Notes: a model not told the origin generated them from the letters alone. A stretch of 40,399 bases of DNA from Prolixibacteraceae bacterium (GCA_023251475.1 JAHEYS010000060.1:1-40399); one strand, 5' to 3'; positions 1-9,189 are shown, numbered from the stretch's first letter. Translations and numbers: made by a program.

Positions 1-2804
1 AGCAGTGGGGCGCCTGTGTTTGCATCACCATAAAATCCTGGGATCACCCATGTATGTTCACGATCTTCTGTATCGCGTGTCACACCACGACCTAACAATG
101 AATTGATGGTCACAGAATAGAAATCTCCACCCTTTCTCCAGTCGAACTGACCTGTGATGAAAAAGTTCTTATAGGTAATTGTGGTATTTAATCCCAGTTT
201 GAATTTTGGATTTGGATCACCTACCATCGTTTCGGTAGGATTGGGGATCAGTAATCCTGTTTTTGGGTCGATCAGTAAATTACCCTGGTCATCACGATAA
301 TCGGTAGTACCTCTTAAATAACCAAAAGGCATCCCTTTTTCCAAATAGGGGGATATACCGGTAAGTACACCACTTAATTGAATCCGGTCGACACCTTCGA
401 TCAGTTCAAGTACCGTATTTTTATTTTGGGTAAAGGTGAAATGTGCGCTCCACGCGAAATCTTTGGTCTGAATCATCTTCCCGCTTAAATCAATTTCAAC
501 CCCCTTGTTCTGAATCTTTCCAAAATTGGTATAATAACTTTGATAACCACTTGAATAAGGTAGCCCAACAGCTGCAATCTGATTGGTTGACAGTTTGTTG
601 TACCAGGTAAAGTCCAATGCAAGCCTTCTGTTGAAGAACTCCACCTGGGCGCCCAACTCTGTCTCCTGGGTGAACTCAGGTTGCAGGTTTATGTTATTAC
701 TGGTAGTAGGAACACCGGCTCTGGCCTGTCCGTTGAACGGATCATACAGGTCATAAGTGTCAATCAAAGCATAGGGACTGGCGTCACGGCCAACCTTTGC
801 CCAGCCTGCCCGAACTTTACCATAACTGAAGAAATCGTTTTTCAGTTCGAAGGCATCGGAGAAAATAAAGGTACCCGAAACAGCAGGATAGAAATAACTT
901 CTGTTATTAATCGGAAGGGTCGAAGACCAGTCATTACGACCGGTTGCAGTAATAAATGCATAGTTTTTGTATCCCAGGGTCAGGTCACCAAAAACCCCCA
1001 TCAGTCTGCGCTTGGTACTTCCATCGGCAAGTGTGGTCTGAGTTTTTGTGTTGGCAAGGGTGTAAATATTGGGAACACCAAGTTCTGAACCCTGCATGGC
1101 TGTTCTGGAAGTATATCGCTGGTTAAGGTTATGACCAGCAGAAAACTTAACAGAGAATTTATCCTCCATGAAGTCTTTTTGTGCGGTCACGACAAGATTT
1201 GACTCCAATTCAGCACTTCTGTACTGGTCTGTTTTTAACTGACCTTTTCCACCAAGAGCACGTGAACCAATGTCAATAATTTCCCTGCGGTTTAAAGCGT
1301 AGATATTTGTACCTAACTGGTAAGAAGCGGATAACCAGGGCAGAATCTTGTAATCAGCTCCAAAATTGGCCATTGAACGGTCAACTTTTGTGGTTACTGT
1401 ATTGTGTTTAAATGCCCATAATGGGTTGTCATATTGTGAATTATTGGTCGAGATAGGAAGACCTGTAGGTGTTTCGAAAGGCCTTCCGGCGATATCCCAG
1501 TTACGGGCAAGGAACAATGCCCGGGCAAATGATGAAGAAGCTCCTTCAACCTGGTTTTCACCAAATACACTACCCACCTGGTCAGTACTGGTATAACTTA
1601 CACTTCCTCTCACATTTAATCCATTCATTAACTGAGATGAACCACCAACACTCATTCCTGAACGTTTGTAGCTTGAATTTGGTACATAACCTTTGTGATT
1701 CATGTGGGATAAGGTGGCGTTATAGGCCGTCTTACCATTGCCACCGGCTATATTGAGTGAATTATCTGAGACCAGACCGGTACGGAACAGGTCTTTTACA
1801 TTGTTTTCATAAGCCTTGTAGGGCACATTCTTGGTTGACGAAAATAATTTGGGATAAAAGGTCGTCCATGAAGCATTTTGGATTGGAATGGAATCAAGTG
1901 TTCCGAATGCTGGTCCCCATGAACCATTTGAATTCGAATATCCTGCGTTAGCTCCTGCACCATATTTATTCTGATATTCTGGTAAATTGGCGATGTTTTC
2001 AACAGACCAGGATGAACTTAAGGTCACCTCCATTTTCTTTTTGGTATCGCTCACACTACCCGATTTGGTTTTAATCAGGATCACACCATTTGAAGCGCGT
2101 GAACCGTAAAGCGCTGCCGCTGCAGAACCCTTAAGTACAGATAATGATGCGATATCATTTGGATCAAGTGAAGAGAAACCGTCAGAATAAGCTCCACCAC
2201 CCGATGTCTGGGAACTGGTCGTTACCTGATCATTGCTTAACGGAACACCGTCAACAACAATCAAAGGCTGGTTGGAACCATAAAAGGATGAATTACCACG
2301 GATATTGATACGTGTTGCTGCACCAGGGGTACCCTGAGAGCTACGGATATCAACCCCTGCAAGTTTTCCCTGCATCGATTTAAGGAAGTCGGGATTCGAT
2401 TTCATCAAACCGTCGTTGGGATCCATCTTCGCGGTTGAATAACCCAAAGATTTTTCGGAACGCTTAATTCCAAAAGCGGTTACCACAACTTCATCCACCG
2501 AAATACTTTCAGATTTGAGTTTAATCGCATAATTTATTGAACCGGTAACTGGTACTTCAGTAGATACCATCCCTACAAAAGAGACTATTATTGCCGAAGC
2601 CTTTTGAGGAATCTTTAAGGTAAACTTACCTTCCATATCGGTGATAGTCCCCAACGTAGTTCCTTTAACGATGACCGAAGCACCCGGAATGGTACTCCCA
2701 TCCTCGCTGGAAGTCACAACCCCCGAGATCTCCCTGGTCTGCGCAAAAAGGACTTGCAATCCTATGAGCCCTAGAAATGCAAGTAACAGCGAAAATTTTT
2801 TCAT
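1..2804 (-). CDS. SusC/RagA-family TonB-linked outer membrane receptor (partial, C-terminus off the window)
   Basis: This is an outer-membrane beta-barrel importer of the SusC family, which works with a SusD-like lipoprotein and TonB/ExbBD to take up oligosaccharides or peptides. The start is the ATG at 2802-2804, and the frame stays open to base 1, giving about 934 residues. The family usually runs to 1000-1100, so roughly the last 100 are missing. Residues 1-22 form a signal peptide ending in LFAQ. A CarboxypepD_reg-like beta-sandwich follows (about 23-110), then the TonB plug, with NQPLIVVDGVP near residue 178 and NGVILIKTKSG after it. The rest is aromatic, Gly/Asn-rich barrel sequence. 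I checked the frame at five places and found no break. A SusD partner would be expected just beyond the left edge. The substrate cannot be read from this protein. Confidence 0.95.
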   Translation of the reverse strand, partial: MKKFSLLLAFLGLIGLQVLFAQTREISGVVTSSEDGSTIPGASVIVKGTTLGTITDMEGKFTLKIPQKASAIIVSFVGMVSTEVPVTGSINYAIKLKSESISVDEVVVTAFGIKRSEKSLGYSTAKMDPNDGLMKSNPDFLKSMQGKLAGVDIRSSQGTPGAATRINIRGNSSFYGSNQPLIVVDGVPLSNDQVTTSSQTSGGGAYSDGFSSLDPNDIASLSVLKGSAAAALYGSRASNGVILIKTKSGSVSDTKKKMEVTLSSSWSVENIANLPEYQNKYGAGANAGYSNSNGSWGPAFGTLDSIPIQNASWTTFYPKLFSSTKNVPYKAYENNVKDLFRTGLVSDNSLNIAGGNGKTAYNATLSHMNHKGYVPNSSYKRSGMSVGGSSQLMNGLNVRGSVSYTSTDQVGSVFGENQVEGASSSFARALFLARNWDIAGRPFETPTGLPISTNNSQYDNPLWAFKHNTVTTKVDRSMANFGADYKILPWLSASYQLGTNIYALNRREIIDIGSRALGGKGQLKTDQYRSAELESNLVVTAQKDFMEDKFSVKFSAGHNLNQRYTSRTAMQGSELGVPNIYTLANTKTQTTLADGSTKRRLMGVFGDLTLGYKNYAFITATGRNDWSSTLPINNRSYFYPAVSGTFIFSDAFELKNDFFSYGKVRAGWAKVGRDASPYALIDTYDLYDPFNGQARAGVPTTSNNINLQPEFTQETELGAQVEFFNRRLALDFTWYNKLSTNQIAAVGLPYSSGYQSYYTNFGKIQNKGVEIDLSGKMIQTKDFAWSAHFTFTQNKNTVLELIEGVDRIQLSGVLTGISPYLEKGMPFGYLRGTTDYRDDQGNLLIDPKTGLLIPNPTETMVGDPNPKFKLGLNTTITYKNFFITGQFDWRKGGDFYSVTINSLLGRGVTRDTEDREHTWVIPGFYGDANTGAPL

Positions 2805-3505
2805 AGACAAAAATTAAATGTTAATAAATAGAATAAATTTACAGCTAACTCAGGTAAAAAAGTTAAAATGTGTTACAATTTGCAAATATATTCAAACAAT
2901 CAATTATATCAACCTCAGGAGAGTGGATGGGCAAAACAAGGCGGGTCAGATATATGACAAATATCAGTTTTAAGGAAGCAAAAAAAAGAGCCCAATTTAT
3001 AATAGGTTATTAATTAATTAAATAGAATTATCAGATTTTATTTAATAGAATAATTCTAAATTAATTAAATGACCCCTTACATGTTTAAAATGGGGGATAA
3101 ATACCCGCTGGAATGGTATAACAATATATATTTAAACAGATTAAGAGGCGTTTAAATCATATGCAATAATTTATATATCGCCTGTGATTTGGAGGATTTG
3201 TTCCGAAATAGTGCCGTCGCGGAAGTGATTTTATAGCTAAATTCTAATCGTTGCAAATTTGGGGAGTCTCCCGGAAATGGAACCATCTTTTGTATTAACA
3301 TAAATTTAATATTAGATAATGGCTCGGGAAATCTTCGCTGTGGCGGGTTCCCCCTGGTGCTGCAGTACAAACGGTAGCACCGGTTTTGGTTGCAGCACTG
3401 ACACCTGGCTTTCCAGGCTTGCTTTTACTGCATTCGTGTAATTTCTAATTAATTGCGGGCGATTCGGGTTTCCGGTGATTCTTATACAGAAAGGGTAAAA
3501 AATAT
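2805..3505. other. Long intergenic region without a convincing gene
   Basis: About 700 bases separate the susC-like start from the end of the HAD gene. The first 300 bases are very AT-rich and should contain the susC promoter, but I see no good TAnnTTTG box at a sensible distance. An AT-rich inverted repeat lies at 3012-3068. The part from about 3150 to 3480 is less AT-rich and has a 72-codon minus-strand reading frame (3152-3370) with no recognisable domain; I do not call it a gene. A short hairpin, CCTGG-CTTT-CCAGG, lies at 3404-3417. Confidence 0.6.
3012..3068. repeat. Imperfect AT-rich inverted repeat
   Basis: The left arm AATTAATT-AAA-TAGAATTAT (3012-3031) pairs with the right arm ATAATTCTA-AATTAATT (about 3050-3067), leaving a 3-nt bulge in the left arm. 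The intervening loop is about 18 nt and also AT-rich. It could be a cruciform-prone spacer or the remnant of an element end. Such repeats also arise by chance in sequence this AT-rich. Confidence 0.5.
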
Positions 3506-4303
3506 TTACAGGATGTAAAATAAATGATGGAGATCGGATATGATCCGCGTCGTAACCTGATTTTTACCACCATTCTTTTGCTGTGTTTCAGAAAAACAGG
3601 GGGGTGGTGCTATGATTTCGTTAAAATTATGATACGCAGGATGGGTGGGACCCCCTTTCTCTCTATTCAGATCTGATTTGGGATCAAAATAGATCTGATC
3701 GATTCCAAAATCCCTGGCGCCAATTATATCTGCATCCCAGGAATCGCCGATCATCAGTGAACTCTTTTTTGGGGCATTCATCGACTTGAGGGCATATTCG
3801 AAAATCTCCCTGCGCGGCTTTTGTGCCCCTACCTCCTCAGAAATGAATATTTTGCGGAAGTACTTCGACAACTCCGAATTTTTAATCTTATCGTATTGAA
3901 CCTCCTTAAACCCGTTGGTGATAATCGCCACCTCATAACGTCCATGCAAATGATCGAGTATCTTTCGGGCCCCTTCAATAAGTCTGGTCTGAAGCGGCAT
4001 CTCGGCCAGATACGCATCATTAACGGCTCCGCCTCCAACTTTAACCGGCGCGCCGTGTCTCTGAAACGACTCCTCGAACCGCTGTATGCTCAATACTTTT
4101 TTTTGTATCAGCCCCTGACGGTAAAGATCCCATAATCGGTCGTTTACATCGATATAGATCCGGAAAAAGGCATCGTATGAACCAATTTGATCCAGCAGTT
4201 TCAGCTTATCCAGTGCAATATAAAGCGCGTCAAATGAGTTGGCGTTAAAATCCCAGATAGTATTATCAAGGTCAAAAAACAGGTGAGTGTATTTTTTAGT
4301 CAC
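3506..4303 (-). CDS. yjjG: YjjG-like HAD-superfamily hydrolase (pyrimidine 5'-nucleotidase type)
   Basis: This is a cytosolic haloacid-dehalogenase phosphatase of the YjjG group, which removes phosphate from (often non-canonical) pyrimidine nucleotides. HAD motif I is FFDLDNTIWD near the N-terminus, motif II is IITNGF, the motif III lysine is in GAQKPRREIF, and motif IV is MIGDSWDADIIGA. No ATG is available: an in-frame TAA lies at 4322-4324. The candidates are TTG at 4315 and GTG at 4303. I choose GTG, which gives MTKKYTHLFFDLD, the usual start for this family. At 265 residues it is about 30 longer than usual. The canonical end (RIISDLHHLFYIL) is intact, but it is preceded by about 28 extra residues encoded by a palindromic stretch (3566-3649). 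Confidence 0.88.
   Translation of the reverse strand: MTKKYTHLFFDLDNTIWDFNANSFDALYIALDKLKLLDQIGSYDAFFRIYIDVNDRLWDLYRQGLIQKKVLSIQRFEESFQRHGAPVKVGGGAVNDAYLAEMPLQTRLIEGARKILDHLHGRYEVAIITNGFKEVQYDKIKNSELSKYFRKIFISEEVGAQKPRREIFEYALKSMNAPKKSSLMIGDSWDADIIGARDFGIDQIYFDPKSDLNREKGGPTHPAYHNFNEIIAPPPCFSETQQKNGGKNQVTTRIISDLHHLFYIL
3566..3649. repeat. Nested palindromic element inside the YjjG-like gene
   Basis: ACCACC at 3566-3571 pairs with GGTGGT at 3603-3608. Inside it, CTGTGTTTC (3581-3589) pairs with GAAAAACAG (3591-3599) with one mismatch. The surrounding 84 bases are in frame and add about 28 residues (Pro-rich, with PPPCFSETQQ) just before the conserved C-terminal segment of the protein. The structure is seen directly; calling it a mobile or REP-like insertion is inference. 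Confidence 0.5.
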
Positions 4304-4446
4304 AACTAATGGCAAAATATATTACTGATTATAAGCCTGTTACTATGAACCAGGGAAGAATCAGTGTTGCAATTTATCGTGTGCAATCCGGACCGGATAA
4401 TATCATTTTGATATTGATTTGATATCATTTATCCCTTTTTGCCAGA

Positions 4447-6006
4447 TTAAAACGGCGCGCCTTCCGTGAGGTGATCACCCGGTCTTCCAAAAACGGTTAC
4501 AGGTGAAGCCGCCCCTGCCGGGGAAGCCTCATAGTTCATCTTTGAACGGTATATGGCCTCTTTCTTCCCCTCTCCGAGGTCGTCGGGCATTGTTCCCATT
4601 GAGATCTCTTCAATATCGCTGAATTTGGCCAATGAAGCCTTGAAGGCGAGCTGAACATCGCCTACCGAACCATTACGGTGTTTGGCGATGATAATTTCGG
4701 CAATCCCGATTAGTGAATTGCCATCGGTGTCCTGTGTTATTCCGTAATATTCGGGACGGTGAATGAACATAACCATATCGGCATCCTGTTCAATAGCCCC
4801 CGATTCACGTAAATCTGATAGCTGCGGTCGTTTACCGTCGCGCGATTCAACCGAACGGTTCAGCTGCGAGAGTGCTATAATCGGGACGTTTATCTCCTTG
4901 GCTATGGCCTTGAGGTTCCTGGAGATCGTGCTTACCTCCTGTTCGCGGTTCCCTTTAACATCGTTACCGGCGGTCATCAGCTGAAGGTAATCGACAATCA
5001 CAATCCCGATGTCGTACTGCATTTTTAACCTGCGGCATTTTGCCCTGAACTCAAAAACAGATAATGCAGGGGTATCATCAATATATAATGGGGCATTTTC
5101 CAGATTTTTAATCCGTCGGTTGAATAACTCCCACTCCCAGTCTTCAAGTTTCCCGCTTTTAATCTTTTCGGATCCAAGCTCTGTCTCCGCGGCTATCAGC
5201 CTTAGAACCAGCTGCATTGAGGACATCTCGAGTGAGAATACAGCAACAGGAACCTGTTTCAAAACCGCCATATTACGCGCCATCGATAGGACAAAAGCCG
5301 TTTTCCCCATCGCGGGACGTGCGGCAACGATCATTAAGTCTGTATTTTGCCATCCGGAGGTGATCTTGTCCAGTTTTGTAAACCCGGATGCAATACCACT
5401 CAGTCCATCGGGTTTCTTCGCGTTCTCCTCAATCCGCTCGATCGCTTCGCGCAACAACGGTTTAATAGGCTGAGACTCTTTGGAGATGTTTCCCTCCGTG
5501 ACCTTAAAGAGTGACGATTCGGCATAATCGATCAGGTCATCCAGCTCCATGGAGTCGTCGTACGATTTGACCTGTATCTCGGAGGAGATACGGATCAGCT
5601 CGCGCTGTATAAATTTCTGGGCGATGATTCGGGCGTGAAACTCAATATGAGCAGCAGAAGCTACCCGGCTGGTTAATTGGGTGATATAGATCGGACCTCC
5701 AACTTCGTCGAGCTCCTGCCTGTTCTTAAGTTCCTGGGTAACCATCAGCAGGTCAACGGGTTTTTCGTTGGCGACCAGGTGCTGGATCACCTTGAATATT
5801 TTCTGGTGCTCCTCCTTATAAAAGCTTTCAGACTTCAGGATGGCTGCCACACCGGTAAATGCATCACGTTCAAGCATTAAGGCGCCTAATACGGCCTCTT
5901 CCACCTCAGGGGCCTGCGGTGGAATTTTCCCGTACTGGGCATTCAACTGTTCGATGGTCATCTTCGGTTTATTCCGGTTGCGGAAATTATTTGTATCGGC
6001 AGGCAT
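4447..6006 (-). CDS. dnaB: Replicative DNA helicase DnaB
   Basis: This is the hexameric 5'-3' helicase that unwinds the replication fork. The N-terminal primase-interaction domain spans about residues 28-130 (PPQAPEVEEAVLGALM is its typical opening). A linker and the RecA-like ATPase domain (about 200-480) follow. Walker A is ARPAMGKT at 229-236, and Walker B is IVIVDYLQLM at about 335-344. ALSQLNRSVESR and the SGAIEQDADMVMF segment are also present. At 519 residues it is the usual length for Bacteroidota and has no intein. The start is the ATG at 6004-6006. It sits alone in its transcription unit, with 131 bp to the gene after it and 316 bp before it that contain DnaA-box-like sites. Confidence 0.98.
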   Translation of the reverse strand: MPADTNNFRNRNKPKMTIEQLNAQYGKIPPQAPEVEEAVLGALMLERDAFTGVAAILKSESFYKEEHQKIFKVIQHLVANEKPVDLLMVTQELKNRQELDEVGGPIYITQLTSRVASAAHIEFHARIIAQKFIQRELIRISSEIQVKSYDDSMELDDLIDYAESSLFKVTEGNISKESQPIKPLLREAIERIEENAKKPDGLSGIASGFTKLDKITSGWQNTDLMIVAARPAMGKTAFVLSMARNMAVLKQVPVAVFSLEMSSMQLVLRLIAAETELGSEKIKSGKLEDWEWELFNRRIKNLENAPLYIDDTPALSVFEFRAKCRRLKMQYDIGIVIVDYLQLMTAGNDVKGNREQEVSTISRNLKAIAKEINVPIIALSQLNRSVESRDGKRPQLSDLRESGAIEQDADMVMFIHRPEYYGITQDTDGNSLIGIAEIIIAKHRNGSVGDVQLAFKASLAKFSDIEEISMGTMPDDLGEGKKEAIYRSKMNYEASPAGAASPVTVFGRPGDHLTEGAPF

Positions 6007-6322
6007 AGGGATAAAATTAAAGCAGAATAATAGACATCATTAAATCGTAATCAATTGATATAAAATGAAATAAATTGACAGTAAATATTGTCACACGCAA
6101 CTTATTTCAAAAAATGAAATTACGCTTAATCCTTCAAAAACAGCATTGAATTTTGGATTTCAGAACAGGAAAATCCCCAAAGTTCAGGGTATTGTTTCCC
6201 TGTTCAGCAGCTTGTGCCTATGTGTGAAATTATCAACAGCTGAACAAACAGGGTTATCCACAAAATGTTGAAATCTTTTTTACAATTAACACCAGCGGTA
6301 AAAACAGGGCAGATTATTGCTA
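6007..6322. other. dnaB upstream region with DnaA-box-like sites
   Basis: This 316-base gap lies between the start of dnaB and the end of ddl. An AT-rich stretch occupies roughly 6040-6130. TTATCCACA at 6254-6262 matches the DnaA-box consensus TTATNCACA exactly. TTATCAACA at 6230-6238, on the same strand, has one mismatch. TGTTCAGC (6201-6208) and GCTGAACA (6239-6246) form an inverted repeat around the second box, extended by CCC (6198-6200) and GGG (6251-6253). It could be a DnaA-controlled dnaB promoter or part of an origin; the sequence alone does not decide. Confidence 0.5.
6254..6262 (+). promoter_or_regulatory. DnaA box (TTATCCACA)
   Basis: Perfect match to the consensus TTATNCACA. A one-mismatch copy, TTATCAACA, starts 24 bases upstream at 6230. 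A single perfect 9-mer can occur by chance, but its place upstream of dnaB makes a role plausible. Confidence 0.45.
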
Positions 6323-7303
6323 TTAATTTAGCTCTGAGTTGATTATATCTGTAAGCAAATCGGTCAGATTAAGACCCATGGCCTTTATTTGCTGGGGGAT
6401 AAAACTGGTTTCAGTCATTCCCGGCACTGTATTTACCTCCAGGAAATAGAAAATATCACCTTTCAGTATATAATCGATTCGAACAATTCCCTTGCAGTTA
6501 CACAAATCATAAATCTGCGCGGAAAGGGTCTGCACTTTTAAGGTAAGCGCCTCAGAAATCCGGGCTGGGGTAATTTCATCGGCCATCCCCGGCATATATT
6601 TTGAATCGTAATCGAAGAACTCATTAGCCGGAATTACCTCCGTGACGGGAAATACCAGCTTTTGTGCTCCGATTTTGACCACACCACATGTAAATTCTTT
6701 TCCATCAATAAACTGTTCAATAATTGTCTCCGGACTTTCATCCAACGCCTTGTTTACGGCTTCAACGAGATCTTCCCCTTTTTTAACCTTGGTCACCCCA
6801 AAGCTCGATCCTCCTGCACTGGGTTTAACAAACAGCGGAAGACCCAACGATTCCACGATCTGTGCGGCACTGTATTTTTCACCCTTGATGAGCCGCACTG
6901 AATTGGCCATTGGAATACCAAAGCTTCTTAAGTAATTGTTACAGAAATATTTATTGAATGTCAACGCAGAGGATTGAACATCGCAGGAAGAGTAAGGTAT
7001 TTTCAGCATCTCGAAATACCCCTGCAAGGTTCCATCCTCGCCGGGAGTGCCATGAATAATTATGTAGGCATATTCGAATCTGTATTTCGTCCCGTTAACA
7101 GAAAATGAGAAGTCAGACTTGTCAATGTCTGCAATTTTCTCCGCTCCGTCAAACACGATCCACTCTTCCCCTTTTATTCTGACCAGCCAGGGTGTAAAAA
7201 GGTCAGGATTAATCGCTTTTAAAACATTTGCACCACTTTTGACCGATACGATGTATTCTGACGAGTCACCTCCGGCTACGACCGCGATATTTCTTTTACT
7301 CAT
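6323..7303 (-). CDS. ddl: D-alanine--D-alanine ligase
   Basis: This is a cytosolic ATP-grasp enzyme that joins two D-alanines for the peptidoglycan stem peptide. The sequence has IIHGTPGEDGTLQG (about residues 84-97), the ATP-grasp loop KPSAGGSSFGVTKV (about 161-174), the omega-loop FFDYDSKY, and the metal- and substrate-binding EVNTVPGMTETSFIP (about 289-303). The tyrosine-containing omega-loop fits D-Ala-D-Ala rather than D-Ala-D-Lac ligases. At 326 residues it is a normal length. The start is the ATG at 7301-7303. It is the last gene of the run PASTA-rluD-ddl, 12 bp after the pseudouridine synthase gene. Confidence 0.97.
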   Translation of the reverse strand: MSKRNIAVVAGGDSSEYIVSVKSGANVLKAINPDLFTPWLVRIKGEEWIVFDGAEKIADIDKSDFSFSVNGTKYRFEYAYIIIHGTPGEDGTLQGYFEMLKIPYSSCDVQSSALTFNKYFCNNYLRSFGIPMANSVRLIKGEKYSAAQIVESLGLPLFVKPSAGGSSFGVTKVKKGEDLVEAVNKALDESPETIIEQFIDGKEFTCGVVKIGAQKLVFPVTEVIPANEFFDYDSKYMPGMADEITPARISEALTLKVQTLSAQIYDLCNCKGIVRIDYILKGDIFYFLEVNTVPGMTETSFIPQQIKAMGLNLTDLLTDIINSELN

Positions 7304-7315
7304 AGGTTATCTCTG

Positions 7316-8377
7316 TTATTCTATATCTCTGTTTGATATGTAGTTGCGCCATTTTTCCACGAGCTTCCCGAGGTTTTCAGGCAGTTCGGAATCAAAAATC
7401 ATCTCCTCCTTCGTGACGGGATGTACAAAACCCAGGATCCTGGCATGAAGCGCCTGTCCGGGAATCATCGAGAAGCAATTTTCAACAAATTGTTTGTATT
7501 TGGCAAAGGTGGTCCCTTTCAGGATCTTGTCTCCGCCGTATACATCGTCGTTAAACAGCGGGTGACCGATATGTTTCTTGTGAACACTGATCTGGTGCGT
7601 TCTTCCGGTTTCCAGAATGCACTCCACAAGATTGACATATCCCAGCCTTTCAATTACGCGATAATGGGTAACCGCTGGTTTTCCGCTCTCACCATCCGGA
7701 AATACGGTGAATACCTGTCGGTTTTTGGGACTTCTCCCGATATTCCCCTCGATGGTCCCTTCGTCAGCAGCCAGATTGCCCCACACCAAAGCGACATATT
7801 TCCGTTTTGTTGTTTTATTGAAAAACTGCAGTGCCAGATTAAGTTTGGCCAATTCGGTTTTTGCCACCACCAGCAACCCTGAGGTGTTTTTATCAATCCG
7901 GTGTACCAAACCTGGACGGGGGTCATTCCCTCCGTATAACTCAAGGTTCTGATATTTGTATACCAGACCGTTAACAAGTGTACCGCTGTAATTGCCATGT
8001 CCGGGATGGACGACCAGACCTGCCGGTTTATTGATGATCATCAGCTCTTCGTCTTCATAGATGATATTGAGCGGGATATCTTCCGGAACAAGCTTCAACT
8101 CCCGCCTGGGATAGTCAAGCATAATGGTCACCTCTTCACCTGGCTTGACCCGGTAATTTGATTTGACCGGTAATCCATTGACCAGGATGCTTCCCGCTTC
8201 TGCGGCGCTCTGGATTCGGTTTCTTGAGGTTCCCTCCATCCGGTTGGTCAGAAACTTATCGATCCTCATCAATCCCTGACCCTGATCGGCTACAAAACGG
8301 TAATGTTCAAACAGCCCGTTTTCCTCACCTGCATCATCCAAATCTTCAGGCTCTTCAAAATTATTTAGCATATTCAT
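7316..8377 (-). CDS. rluD: RluA/RluD-family pseudouridine synthase
   Basis: This enzyme converts uridine to pseudouridine in rRNA; by arrangement it is RluD-like, whose targets are in 23S helix 69. An acidic N-terminal tail of about 30 residues is followed by an S4 RNA-binding domain (MRIDKFLTNRMEGTSRNRIQ, about 37-100) and then the catalytic domain. The signature GLVHRIDKNTSGLLVVAKT contains the catalytic Asp; Ile replaces the more common Leu of HRLD. GRTHQISVHKKHIGHPLFND follows. The length of 353 is normal. Its ATG overlaps the stop of the PASTA gene in an ATGA arrangement (8374-8377), so the two are probably translationally coupled. The exact target uridines are inferred from the family. 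Confidence 0.93.
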   Translation of the reverse strand: MNMLNNFEEPEDLDDAGEENGLFEHYRFVADQGQGLMRIDKFLTNRMEGTSRNRIQSAAEAGSILVNGLPVKSNYRVKPGEEVTIMLDYPRRELKLVPEDIPLNIIYEDEELMIINKPAGLVVHPGHGNYSGTLVNGLVYKYQNLELYGGNDPRPGLVHRIDKNTSGLLVVAKTELAKLNLALQFFNKTTKRKYVALVWGNLAADEGTIEGNIGRSPKNRQVFTVFPDGESGKPAVTHYRVIERLGYVNLVECILETGRTHQISVHKKHIGHPLFNDDVYGGDKILKGTTFAKYKQFVENCFSMIPGQALHARILGFVHPVTKEEMIFDSELPENLGKLVEKWRNYISNRDIE

Positions 8378-9189
8378 TGATTGCCAGCAGGATTAACAGA
8401 TGCTGAATCTGCGGATACTGATTTTATTTTTAGCCATAGATCGACCGAACCTCCCGGCATCACAGGTGTTGAAGGATCGAAAGGGGGGACTTGTTTCCAG
8501 ATGACTGCGTTTAAGGTATCACCGGTGGTAACAATTGCCGGGTCATAAATAACAGACCCGATATTTAAAGATCTGCTTTTCAGAATATTCTGAGCCACTG
8601 AAAGGGATAGCATTGTAAGGTCAGGAATAGTTGTTTCCCCGCCTGTCATATGTTTCCCCACAACCAGGTCGATGGTTGAGCCGTTTGCCAACCTTGAACC
8701 CGGCTCAATTGCTCTCCCTTCATGTTGCTGTTCCAGGACCAGGTCATCAAATTCAGAAGGGTGCAGCATAATGTTTCCAAGTGCAAATCCTTTGGATTCA
8801 AGCAGTTCTCTTGCCTGGCGTATTGAAACATCGGTAAGTTTAGGAACTTCAACCTGATCCGGGGTAAAGGATGCGACGGTTACATGAATCAACCTGTTGG
8901 GTTTAATTTTATGACCGGGAGAGGGATTCTGAAAAACGACAGTTCCGGGGATAAAGTCTTTCCGGTACACCGAGTCCTCGATGATAAAGCGAAAATCATG
9001 TTCATTACCCAGTCTGGCAACCTGGGCCATTGTTAGTCCTTTGAAATCCGGGGTAGCATAGTTTTCTCCCTTATTGGTATAGAATGTCAGGCATATCATT
9101 GTAATCCAGACCAATGCAATCGTTGCAAGAACAGCAGACCCCATATTTCTGAGAAAGATTTTACTGGAGAGAAATTCTTTTAGCCGCAT
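8374..9189 (-). CDS. Membrane-anchored PASTA-domain protein
   Basis: A short cytoplasmic N-terminus (MRLKEFLSSKIFLRN) leads into one transmembrane helix (about 15-37) and then three consecutive PASTA domains outside the membrane (roughly 40-108, 112-182 and 188-260). Typical PASTA wording includes VPKLTDVSIRQARELLESKGFAL and IPDLTMLSLSVAQNIL. PASTA domains bind peptidoglycan fragments in other proteins. Here there is no kinase or penicillin-binding domain, which is the usual form next to ddl and rluD in Bacteroidota. The cluster suggests a cell-envelope role, but its biochemical function is unknown. The start is the ATG at 9187-9189, 41 bp after mqnE. Confidence 0.9.
   Translation of the reverse strand: MRLKEFLSSKIFLRNMGSAVLATIALVWITMICLTFYTNKGENYATPDFKGLTMAQVARLGNEHDFRFIIEDSVYRKDFIPGTVVFQNPSPGHKIKPNRLIHVTVASFTPDQVEVPKLTDVSIRQARELLESKGFALGNIMLHPSEFDDLVLEQQHEGRAIEPGSRLANGSTIDLVVGKHMTGGETTIPDLTMLSLSVAQNILKSRSLNIGSVIYDPAIVTTGDTLNAVIWKQVPPFDPSTPVMPGGSVDLWLKIKSVSADSASVNPAGNQ

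Noticed and set aside
681-2002. Several open frames on both strands across the susC-like gene
   Set aside because: They are shadows of the long minus-strand receptor frame, which is continuous at every place I checked and carries all family motifs.
3152-3370. 72-codon minus-strand reading frame in the long intergenic gap
   Set aside because: No domain, no ribosome-binding or promoter signal and no neighbouring operon; it may be chance or part of a repeat.
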